Assembly (NCBI RefSeq): GCF_000003815.2
Contig: NW_023365844.1
Coordinates: 1 to 27,261 of the forward strand
DNA: 27,261 nucleotides
Reading direction: 5' to 3'
Source of the DNA: Branchiostoma floridae
Taxonomy: Eukaryota > Chordata > Leptocardii > Amphioxiformes > Branchiostomatidae
Part shown: positions 18,780 to 27,261 of the stretch, one piece after another
How the letters are laid out: the number at the start of each line of letters is the position of its first letter
Numbering within the stretch: position 1 is the first letter of the stretch
Made by a program: the position numbers and the translations under genes
The notes under the pieces: model-generated
The model's input: only the letters and a program-made list of their open reading frames with translations
Told to the model about the DNA's origin: nothing
The model's database searches: none

Positions 18780-19640
18780 AACGGCACCGGGGGGGCAGGG
18801 GGGGCGGCTGCCCCCCCGAAAAATATGTTGGGGGGGCGTCGCCCCCCCCTAGAAAATCAAGCTGAAACCTTGTGTATTTTTTGATGATGGAAATCTCATT
18901 AAATCACGCTAGTCTAATGGGAAAATTTACGCCTGAAAACGCAAGAAATGACGTTTCAGAGAGTCCCGATTTCAAAATTTCGCCAGTGTTCCCTTGTGAC
19001 GTCTCGCGTCTTTGGCCATGTCGGCGCAGGACAATATGTTGCGGGAGCGTCGCTCTTAAAAACCTTTTTAACTAATAGAAATTTTACAATCGTACTATAC
19101 TTGGTTTACAAGCAGAATGTGAGCCTCAAATGCAGGAAATGACGTTTTAGGCGGTCAAGATTTCAAAATTTTGTCCGGACCTCCCTAGCGATGACTTGTG
19201 CCTTCGGCGCTCACAACGACATGGTGAAAATTTGTTGAGGCGTGGGTCATTGCCCTCAAACATCTCTTTTATTCACAAAAATGACATTAGATTTAGCATA
19301 GTCCCTCAGCAAAATTTGTCCCCCAAAATACAGAAAATGGCGTTTCAGAGGGTACAGATTTTGAAATTTTCCCAGACCAACCTTGCGACAGCTTGCACCT
19401 TCGACACTCGGAATCGTGAATATATTTTGGGGGCATCGCCCTCGCTAAAACCATGTGTCTTTCTAACAGAATTGTCATCAAATTTCAGCTTAGTCTGGCA
19501 GCAAAATATGCGCGTCAAAACGTAGGAAATGGCGTTTTAGAGGGTCAAGATTTCAAATTTTCCCGGGGGAGCATGCCCCCGGACCCCCCTAGGATGGTCG
19601 CGCCTTCGGCGCGACTGGTAGCGCCTTCGGCGCTACATGT
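18780..19640 (+). repeat. Tandem repeat, unit 191-198 bp, with CTTCGG hairpins
   Basis: GAAATGACGTTTCAGAG-type motifs start at 18945, 19136, 19334 and 19526. Each is followed by GATTTCAAAATTTTCCC, a CCCCCCTAG-type motif, a GCGCCTTCGGCGC-like motif, and ATATTTTGGGGGCATCGCCC or a variant. Strong hairpins include CCGGGGGAGCATGCCCCCGG (19563-19582), TCGCGCCTTCGGCGCGA (19598-19614) and AGCGCCTTCGGCGCT (19620-19634). The first partial unit begins with long G and C tracts at 18789-18848. Confidence 0.8.
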
Positions 19641-19717
19641 GCCGTACAATTCTGTCAGTAAAAGTTCGCCCCCCCAAACGAAATTTGGTGCCGCCGCCTC
19701 TGAAGAAGGGAAACCAG

Positions 19718-19869
19718 AGGCCACACATCCTATGCAGACTGCGTCAATTCGACTTACGAACCAAAGACCTTGTAACGGTATATACATATTACGTCCGACC
19801 TATGCTGGAGTACGCCGCCCCACTCTGGCATCCTGGCTTGACTAAAAAGCACCGTGGTCAGATTGAACG
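19718..19869 (+). pseudogene. Reverse transcriptase C-terminal fragment
   Basis: One open stretch reads ILCRLRQFDLRTKDLVTVYT, YYVRPMLEYAAPLWHPGLTK, then KHRGQIER. This matches the C-terminal end of RT domains from non-LTR elements. It breaks off inside the usual QIERVQRRA motif, exactly where element A2 begins with a C tract. No catalytic motif is included. It differs in sequence from both the RT relic at 4.7 kb and ORF2. Confidence 0.8.
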
Positions 19870-20707
19870 CCCCCCTTCGTATTTTCAAAACGGCTTACTG
19901 TACGATCACTAAATTTGCAGGGAAGGTTGTGCTCATCGTATTTTATAATTCCTAAAATTTATTATCATTATGACGTAATATGACGTAATTATTACGTCAT
20001 TAATTGATATTTTTGGCTAAAACGGGGAATTCCCGTAATACCTAAATATCTCACTCAAAAAGTTACCAATAAAGGTTTCATATTAATATCTAATTGTTAT
20101 GAGACTTCTGTTGTCAAAAGCCGACGCAACGACGTCAAAATGACGTCATAGAATGACGTCATCTGTAGTTTAGCTATCCGCCATCTTGGATTATCAACCT
20201 TAAATTTTTTCAAGATAAATTTTTTTCAACATATAACGCTAAAACCCCTTGAAAATGGATCAAAAACGTTTAAATGAATGTTTTCTCTAAGAAAATACCA
20301 AGGAGTAATAAATTTGAGGGAAAATAAGTTTGTTATATTTTTCATCATGATATTGTCGGCCATCTTGGATTCTGACCAATCATGGCATCTCATTAGCATA
20401 ATTTATGAATATTTTAATTATAAATGTTCAACTAAGATGTCTTAGATATCAAAGATATATAAAAAGATGTTTAGTTTAGCAAGAAAATCTTAAAATCCCA
20501 TTTTTAAACCAAATTAGTGATTTTTGTAAAATTTGCCTTTCAGAAACCCGTTGCATGGCAACACGAAAAAGCATAAACTTCCCTATTTTTTTTTCTTAAA
20601 TTGTTGCCAACAATATTTTAGAAAAACTTACCAAGTTTAATTGTTCTAGCACACGCTGTTTGGGAGCTATAGGGGGTCAAAGTTGCACCCCCCTAGTCTG
20701 GATAGGG
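19870..20707 (+). mobile_element. TTAA miniature element, family A, copy A2 (5'-truncated)
   Basis: Aligns along its length with A3 but starts at the CCCCCCTTCGTA motif, having lost the left terminal repeat. The right end AGTCTGGATAGGG is followed by TTAA (20708-20711). It holds TGACGTCA at 20141-20148 and 20154-20161, CCGCCATCTTGG at 20178-20189, a second CGGCCATCTTGG near 20357, and an X-box with one base deleted (GTTGCATGGCAAC, about 20550). It is more diverged than A3. Confidence 0.8.
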
Positions 20708-20719
20708 TTAACCTTTTAA

Positions 20720-21631
20720 CCCTATCTAGACCAGGTTTTTTTGGGATTCCTGGTACCAGGGGGGGGGGCTCTTTTGACCCCCCCTTCGTAATTTCAAAAT
20801 GGCTTGGGTTACGATCACCAAATTTGGAGGGGATGATGTACTAGTGTAGTTTAATATTTTCTGTATTTTTGGTATCGTTGTGACGTAATATGACGTAATT
20901 ATGACGTCATAATGTCATATTTTGGGCTAAAATCTTCAAAATATGAAATTTCCGCTATACTTAAATGAATTGAACAAAATGATGACTATAAAGCTTACCT
21001 TATTAGTGTCTAAGTCTGCTTAGTCTTTTGTTGCCAATGACGACGACAATGACGTCTATATAACGTCAGAAAATGACGTAATTTGTCAGCCATCTTGGAT
21101 CGACAAGCTTGAATTTTCTAAAATACGATTTTTTCCACATATAACCCCAAAACCCAATAGAAATGGACTAAAATGATCAAGTGATTGTGTTTTGTAAGAA
21201 AATAACAGATTTTGACGGTATTTGAGCAAAAATTACATGTATTTATCGTTGAAAATGTCTTGTCCGCCATCTTGGATTTTGACCGATGACGTCATCAAAT
21301 TAGCATAAATTATGAATATTTGATTTGAAATGTGACTTAAAATTACACAGGATGTTCATGATATAAATAAAAAAGTTTGACGTAGCAATAAAACCATGAA
21401 ATCCCATAATTCAAACTGAAATTAGTAAATTTGGGAAAATATGCCTGTCAGAAACCTGTTGCCATGGCAACACGAAAAATAACAAACTAAATTTATTTAA
21501 ACAGAATTGTTGCCACCAATATTTTAGGAAAAGTCACTAAGTTTCGTAGTTCTAGCACACGTCGTTCGACAGTTATATGACGTCAAAGTTGGCGCAGGCA
21601 CTTTTAGCCCCCCCCCCTGGTCTAGATAGTG
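20720..21631 (+). mobile_element. TTAA miniature element, family A, copy A3 (complete)
   Basis: A 912-bp element flanked by TTAA at 20716-20719 and 21632-21635. The terminal repeats are CCCTATCTAGACCAGG (20720-20735) and its 15/16 complement at 21616-21631. On the left a 25-bp spacer (20736-20760) precedes a G8-CTCTTTTGACC motif. On the right a related G-run-CTAAAAGTGCC motif abuts the terminal repeat. The interior carries TGACGTCA (20902-20909 and 21287-21294), CCGCCATCTTGG (21264-21275) and GTTGCCATGGCAAC (21458-21471). There is no coding region. This is the reference copy for the family in this window. Confidence 0.85.
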
Positions 21632-21816
21632 TTAAATGTATTTACTGATGGAGCAAATTGTTTTAACATAGTGGCTTACATGCAATTGAGCCTATGGCTG
21701 CGAGATGTCCACTCACTATATTTTAATTGTATTGTAATGTTGGTGCGATAAAAAAAAAATAAACCAAGTTATCATATATGTTTCTTCCTTTCTTTTTTAA
21801 AGTGCCGGAGGTCAAC

Positions 21817-22617
21817 ATGGAGCTGCGTGCAGTGGTCGGCTGCAGTAATGGAACGTATCAACTTTAAAAAATGGAAGTCAGGGACAGGCCCTAAACATTG
21901 AACATCAAATGGATTTGGATGATGCAACTGTCCCCAACCTTTGAAGCTTTACCAATTTCCCACTGACAAAAAAGACCCTGATGCTCGGAGAAGGTGGAAT
22001 AAACTAATGAACAAAACTGATCCGGAGACCCAGAAAAATTGGGTTAACAAGCCACATGGCCGAGTATGCTCGTGCCATTTTCCAGATGGCAAACCAACAC
22101 CAGCTGCTATTTCCAAGATTTTGCCACCACAGTTCAAAAAACAATGTAGTAGAATAAGCTGCATAATTGACTGTACAGAAATATTTATTGAAAGACATAG
22201 ATGTCTGGACTTACAAGCCTCCACATGGTCTCAGACTATAAAAAACACAATACTTTAAAGCTGCTTGTAGGGATCACACCAAATGGGCACATCTCCTTTG
22301 TTTCAAAGACCTTTGGCGGAAGAGCCTTTGATGCGTTCATCACCCGGGACTGGAGGACCTGATGCTGTTGAAAGCAACACTAGAAATACCACCAGCAGCA
22401 CAGCGAAGGCGACAAATAACAAGAGACAAAGTAAAGAAAAAAAAAAACTGTTGCAAACTTTAGGATCCACGTAAAGCTTGCTATCAATCGGCTGAAGGAC
22501 TTCAAAATCCTCGAGGGTACATTCCCCATAACACTCATCGTGACTCATGTCAACAGTAGGTAACATTATCAAGGTATGTGCTGCATTGGTCAATCTACAG
22601 CAAGACTTGGTCATCTA
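21817..22617 (+). pseudogene. THAP-domain / DDE transposase relic (ISL2EU type), internally deleted
   Basis: Starts at ATG 21817 with RAVVGCSNGTYQL, the N-terminus of a THAP zinc finger in which the first Cys appears as Arg. A stop and a frame change follow. From about 21941 come KLYQFPTDKKDPDARRRWNK, NWVNKPHGRVCSCHF and DGKPTP, completing the C2CH finger. The sequence then jumps to [20 protein letters not shown] (first catalytic Asp), [20 protein letters not shown] and DAFITRDW. It next lacks the LADRGF block with the second Asp and resumes at [47 protein letters not shown] and VGNIIKVCAALVNLQQDLVI, stopping at 22615-22617. So at least two internal deletions and several frameshifts. It is the same superfamily as the relic at 8.4-9.1 kb, which lacks the THAP part. 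Confidence 0.85.
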
Positions 22618-23533
22618 AACAGTTGGCATACTAGCCTTTTAAGTTGGCAGAGATAAACGGTATTGAATTGCTGGCAGCTGAGTGCCAGTGACTTTTTTAA
22701 TGATCCTTTTGTGATTATGTTGTGATAGCAGGAGACTGTGACCGATGATGACAATGACAATGTAATACAGGTGTAATACAAGTGGATCTTCTCCGTAACA
22801 TGTCCTTTCAAAAATTTTTCATACAATAAGTTGTGAGTTCTGTACATTTATGCTGCCATACTGGTGGTAATGTAACGTTAGGTATTAACATATTTTCTGG
22901 AATAGAATCAATGTGATCTTACTTTTGCCTTTGTTCATGAAGTAGCTTGTGTAATGGGAAATGATTTATCAAACAGAGATAATTGGATTAAAACTAACAA
23001 AAGAGCAGTAGCAGCTCACATTAATTATGTTTTCCCGATATGCGAAATTGTTCTTGCTGGTGCGTACATGTCTTTTTCTACTCCCAGGAACCAATCAGAG
23101 CTTATAACTTTCACGAACCAATCAATTTTTAGAACTGCATCTGCAACTTAGCTGCATAACTATGAACAACCGTCCTGTGTTTTAGCTCTTCATGTGTATA
23201 AACGTCCACCTCTTCATCTATTACTGCCGGAACGAAAATAGAATTTAAAAAAAACACCACTTACTAATATATTGACAGTAAAATACATACAAACGTCTTA
23301 CACTAGGTTTCAAAAGCTTGGAATTGCTCTTTATTCTTAACTGGCAGTTCTAGAATTTTCTTTAGAACAGGTGTTCGTACCTGCCAGGTGGGATAACCTA
23401 CGGTGGCACCGCGCGACGCGCCATCTCCTTGAACAAACGTTACGCTCCACACGCAACGCCGGATTGGCAAGTTATCTCCTAAAATGGTGGATTTTATCCT
23501 CCATGCATTTCGCGCCATTAATTGCGAATAGGC
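22618..23533. other. Unassigned DNA with one CpG-rich patch
   Basis: No transposon or gene is recognised. The CpG-rich patch at 23400-23520 contains a minus-strand ATG at 23518 whose frame runs to a possible donor CTGGCAG|GTACGA near 23381. It could be a first exon, but I know of no matching protein. The 65-codon frame at 22954-23151 is featureless. Confidence 0.3.
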
Positions 23534-23660
23534 GTATTGTTATGACGTAATATTACGTAATTATGACGTCACAATGTCATACTTTATGTTAAAATCGTCT
23601 ACATATGAACTTTCCGCTATACTAAAAAACGTAAAAACGAGGATATAAAAAAAAAAAACT
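23534..23660 (+). mobile_element. Family A fragment (A4, internal part), next to the sulfotransferase stop codon
   Basis: GTATTGTTATGACGTAATAT and the following 90 bp align with A3 from about 20871, including TGACGTCA at 23564-23571 and TTTCCGCTATACT. Similarity fades before the stop codon of the sulfotransferase gene at 23672-23674, so the 3' untranslated region of that gene probably consists of this fragment. Confidence 0.65.
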
Positions 23661-23671
23661 TCTCTTACTAG

Positions 23672-25896
23672 TTAACGGCCAAATAATCGACTAATGTCAT
23701 TATTAAAGTCATATCCAAACATCTCATAATCTGCCCTATACTTCTCTTTTATCCGCCACAAGTCTTCTATTGGTATTTGTTTATAAAAGTCCCAAAACAA
23801 GGTATCGCCTTTCCTCTGTCGAACTTCAGGCAGTTGGTCTTCTCTCCCAACGATTCCAGCATTTTTAAAGAACAGCGGGTAGTCTTGCGCTATTGTTTCT
23901 GTGTGTATGATGAAATCATAGTCTATCTGAAAATCAAGAAGACGATATATATTGTTTTGTCCTTTCAAACTAGATCTGGAGGTTCTACCGTGAATAGCTA
24001 TTAAACAAAATGTAGCAATAACTGAGAATGACATCTTTAGTCGACCACTATGACGTTTAAGAGCACAAAGAAAATAGCGCTACAACACCCTTACGAGGTC
24101 AGATATTGTCTAGTTCGTTAACGCAATTACCTGTCGATGGGAATCCAGTGTTTGAGGAGAGCACGTAAACTCCATCTAGCTACCAAAATTACAGATAATG
24201 TAAAACTTTACTTGTACATCATCACCTACAAATTTGGTGATCGTTACTCGATCGTTACTCGTTACCCCCCCCCCCCCACGCACACCGTCCCAGGAATCCA
24301 AAAAAAGCCCGTCTAGATAGTGTTTAGAGACATTCAGCTCTATACTGACGGTTTTTGACTGCTCTTAAAGTGTCTTTAGTAGTTGTACCCACGTATTTTG
24401 TATTATAATCTTCTACCTTAATATTACAAATCTAAATCAACGTTCAAATTTCATCTGAATGAATTTTTTTTGTCACTATCTTTTTTTTAATCATCTAAAA
24501 GCGTGTCCTCTTTAATACTCACATGACAAGGGGCGCACAGGTCGGAGATCAACTGCCAGTGTGGATCTTGCCAGTCTGTTCTGTTTGTACCAACAGCTTT
24601 AATGAAAGCAGGGAATGGAACTATTGGGTATGAGTAAGTGTCACTGCCTTCAGATATGCCCGAATGTCCTACCTGGAGAAAGAAATATTTTGAATAATAC
24701 ATACAACCACCAAATGTAAATATGTATATGTTTCTACCATTTCATAACACTGCTGAATAATAACAAGAAGAAGATAACACTGCTGGCTGCACATGCATTC
24801 TAATTTCAGATTTTTATATTAGTTCTCTCTGTCCAAACATGATCGGGTAAGAGCCATGCATTTTTCAATACAAATCAACTTCTTTCTTTAATAGTGAGGG
24901 CGTTATGGCGAAGGCCGTTGTATATTAAATTGATAAGCGACTTGATAAAGTAACACAACTATATCTAAGAAATCCGCCTTTGTTACTATCATTCTTGAAT
25001 TAAAACAACGGTCCTGCCAATGTTTAAAAATGAGATACATTCACCCTATTTCGATCGGGCTTTCTGTTGGACAATCCAGCACGGCTTGTGTGTGTGTGTG
25101 TGGGGGGGGGGGGGGTCTTTTGAAACCCGCCCCTTCTAACTCCTGTAGCTCTTTAACGTTTAACCATATGTTTACCAATTTTTTTAGAGAATTATGTAGA
25201 AATAATATCAAAGAATGTTTAAAAAGTTAACGCTATTGTGACATAATCTGACGTACTTATAAGGTCATAAATGATTACATTGGCTAGAAACATGAAAAAT
25301 GGGAATTTCCTGAAAAATGATAGGTATGCTATAAACTTACAAATAGACTAAAGACGTTCAATTAAACGTTTTTTTTTAAATTTAAAAACAAATACCAAGT
25401 AGTTGTACATTCTAAGGTACAATAAGCTAGTTATTCTTGATCCAGTCATATGGTCCACCATCTTGGATTTTGACCGATGACGTCACGAGATTATAATAAT
25501 TCATGCAAATTTAATTATATTGTACATCCAATTAATTTTGGATTTCATTTACATAATAGCAGCAATATAGCAAATAAACGTTTGTTACTGAAGTTTGTCC
25601 AAAAGGCTTGTCAACAAACAGTTGTATTTTTTTTAATACTTTATATAATTGTTGTCAACTAAATTTATGACAACGCACGGAATCTTTTGAGTCTAGTGTA
25701 AGCCTTTCTGGCGTTATGCGGCATGAAAGTTAGCCCATGCCTCAAAAGTCACCCTCCGCCCCGTTGGGCTAAACTGATACGTACCTGTGCCTTTGAGGTG
25801 TTCAAGGAAATTGTTTCCAGCATGGAGTTGTATTTTTTTCTATATTCAAATCGTGACGGAGCATAATAAAATTTGTCCTCCCATGCTGACGCCAGT
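23672..25896 (-). CDS. Carbohydrate sulfotransferase, last three exons (partial host gene)
   Basis: Golgi enzymes of this family move sulfate from PAPS to glycan sugars. Three minus-strand exons join cleanly. Exon A is 25896-25785 (112 nt), from TATTTTGCAG|A to CACAG|GTACGT. Exon B is 24672-24523 (150 nt), from TTTCTCCAG|GTA to TGTCAT|GTGAGT. Exon C is 23926-23672 (255 nt), from GATTTTCAG|ATA to TAA. The frame runs through: (R)LASAWEDKFYYAPSRFEYRK, the 3'-phosphate-binding R-x-x-S-x-W region; FPAFIKAV, DPHWQLISDLCAPCH joined to IDYDFIIHTETI; and KYRADYEMFGYDF at the C-terminus. These match the Sulfotransfer_2 (CHST8-14/HNK-1ST-like) order HW-x-LC-x-PC-x-YDFI and Y-x-x-DF-x-x-FGY. The N-terminal transmembrane anchor and the 5'-phosphosulfate site would lie beyond exon A and were not found in the window. 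There are no breaks. The orthologue within the family is not assignable. Confidence 0.85.
24181..24322 (-). mobile_element. Family A left-end fragment (A4) in a sulfotransferase intron
   Basis: Reading the minus strand, CACTATCTAGACGGGC, TTTTTTTGGATTCCTGGGAC, a G tract and ACGATCACCAAATTTG match the left end of A3. The match stops near 24181 at TTTTGGTA. The flank next to the terminal repeat is TTTA, close to TTAA. The fragment lies in the 596-bp intron between exons B and C. Confidence 0.75.
25044..25745 (+). mobile_element. Old, diverged family A copy (A5) in a sulfotransferase intron
   Basis: Starts with CCCTATTTCGATCGGGCTTT after TTCA, a decayed TTAA. A TG/G tract at 25087-25115, TCTTTTGAAACCCGCCCC, TGACGTCA (25478-25485) and CCACCATCTTGG (25455-25466) follow in family order. 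The X-box region is eroded. The right end is vague, near 25745, within 40 bp of exon A's donor site. The element fills most of the 1112-bp intron between exons A and B. Confidence 0.6.
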
Positions 25897-25950
25897 CTGC
25901 AAAATATATAAATGATCATTTTGTATTGACGTAACTTAGAAACAAATGGA

Positions 25951-26898
25951 CCCTCAAACCACCGTACCTTTTTTGTGACGTAGCTTACCGTATGGGGTCA
26001 AAACTGGCCCCATAACGTTTTGTACAATTACAGTTTCTTTGTGACTCTTTTAATGATTTGTTCATATGTATAGCTTTATTAGTCTATGTGGGACAGTTTT
26101 GACATGATTAGGTGAGAACATTTCTAGTCCATTATCATAATTCATGCAAAAGAACATGAGGACCACATTTTCCACTAACGCTATTCAGACCGGGTAATAT
26201 TTTTTATGCCTGCACCAACTTCAAAGTCACATAGCCGCTGAATAGCTTATGGTAAGGCCACCAAACGTGGTCCCTTTTTCTTAAATGTTGACAGCAACCA
26301 ATTTAAGTGAATAACAAAAGTTCATCATTTTTCATGTTGCCAAGGCAACGGCATTTGACAGGCATATTTATTACTTATTTATTATTATTATTTTCTAATT
26401 TTGGCGTAAACATTCAAGTTTTAAGGTCTTCTTGGTAAATCACACTTGTTAATGCCAGCTTAAAAGTTTAATGTAAAATTTATGATTCAACATTCATAAT
26501 TTGATGACGTCATTAGTCAATATTCAAGATGGTGGCAAATTTTAAGCTAAATGACCCCATGAAGTCGTCTTATAAAATGATAATAACACAAAAGTAGTTA
26601 CCATTATTTTGTTGCACATGTACATCATTCTCTGAAAACTTCGTGATCGTACGATCAGTAGTTTAGGCATGGATCTTAAAAGTATGTTTAAAAATATGCT
26701 GGGGTCAGTTTTGACTCCACTGGACAGTACATAAACTTTATCAACAATGAGCCAATCTCGGTAAAAACGTATGAGAAGTTGTAAGACATACATACAAAGA
26801 AAATGATGGGAGGGAATTTGTTTTCAACCAGAAATGTGAAAATGACACACATTATATACGTCAGGGGCCAGTTTTGACCCCATACGGTGGTTTGAGGG
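25951..26898 (+). mobile_element. TTAA miniature element, family B, copy B2
   Basis: The terminal repeat CCCTCAAACCACCGTA (25951-25966) matches its complement at 26883-26898. TTAA follows on the right (26899-26902), but the left flank is TGGA. The left spacer (25967-25992) is 26 bp, as in B1. The internal 19-mers TGGGGTCAAAACTGGCCCC (25993-26011) and its exact complement (26864-26882) share a variant absent from B1. It holds TGACGTCA (26505-26512) and GTTGCCAAGGCAAC (26336-26349). Near 26675-26755 it has an extra stretch with another GGGGTCAGTTTTGACTCC, absent from B1. It ends 54 bp upstream of exon A of the sulfotransferase gene (minus). Confidence 0.85.
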
Positions 26899-26902
26899 TT
26901 AA

Positions 26903-27261
26903 TGTTCACCCTACAAAATGTGAACACTTGTTCTGACACAAAGCAATTGCAATTGCAACAAGCGTTCGCAGAATGAAATGGGTGAGGATGTGGTGGTTTG
27001 AGGGTGTTTTTATAGACATCTCAGGGGCTAGGCTAACAGTATATGATACGTCCGATTGGCACAATTGTCCGGAATTCTACAGGATTTTTCCGCGCCTATG
27101 TAGTTGCATCATCCCGTTGGAGTGGAATAATTTGGGTTCACAGATTGTCATGATATTTGGAATGCAGATAGTTTTTGTTATGAACTGTGAGCGAGCGAAT
27201 GAGTGAGATAGCTCTGGAGATGCCTTACAAAATCAAATTTTATCATACAAGTCAGGGGCTA
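26903..27261. other. Unassigned DNA at the window end
   Basis: No gene or known element is recognised. CAGGGGCTA occurs at about 27024-27032 and again at the last nine bases, which may mark ends of an unrecognised repeat. The earlier sulfotransferase exons were sought here on the minus strand and not found. Confidence 0.35.

Noticed and set aside
20697-20735. A single large palindrome around TTAACCTTTTAA
   Set aside because: It is the meeting of a right and a left terminal repeat of two same-strand family A copies, not an independent palindrome.
22303-22614. 103-codon minus-strand open frame
   Set aside because: Shadow of the THAP/DDE transposase relic on the plus strand, which reads as recognisable protein.

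Overview
The window looks like repeat-dense DNA from an invertebrate animal, probably marine. It holds an intron-containing host gene fragment with GT/AG junctions, a two-ORF non-LTR retrotransposon, relics of DNA transposons with THAP, DDE and YqaJ domains, several TTAA-flanked miniature elements and many minisatellites. The mix of families reminds me of a cephalochordate (amphioxus), but that is inference; nothing here fixes the species.

Layout. 1-4459: a TTAA miniature element (family A, copy A1, cut by the window edge). It is interrupted by a family B miniature element (624-1503) and by a 2.7-kb Helentron-like segment (about 1548-4208). 4681-5722: a reverse-transcriptase relic, itself interrupted by a hairpin-ended repeat (about 4938-5637). 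5902-9129: two convergent decayed genes, a SWIM/YqaJ nuclease (+) and a DDE transposase of ISL2EU type (-), probably one transposon. 9300-12560: a possible SINE, an 84-93-bp minisatellite split by a small foldback element, and unassigned DNA. 12568 to about 18050: an apparently intact retrotransposon on the minus strand, with ORF1 (three CCHC knuckles) and ORF2 (endonuclease plus reverse transcriptase). 18780-19640: a 191-198-bp tandem repeat. 19720-21631: another RT relic and family A copies A2 and A3 in tandem. 21817-22617: a THAP/DDE transposase relic. 23534-26898: the last three exons of a carbohydrate sulfotransferase gene (-). Pieces of family A or B occupy both introns, the 3' flank and the DNA next to exon A.

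The most interesting signal is the pair of TTAA families. Both have a 16-bp terminal inverted repeat, then on one side only a 25-26-bp spacer, then an internal inverted repeat (19 bp in family B). This layout resembles the asymmetric ends of piggyBac. The copies also carry recurring palindromes that match RFX X-box, CREB/ATF and YY1 consensus sites, so they could act as mobile regulatory modules. They are nested, tandem and broken in ways that give a readable insertion history.

The only host gene recognised with confidence is the sulfotransferase. The retrotransposon is the only mobile element with intact protein-coding capacity.
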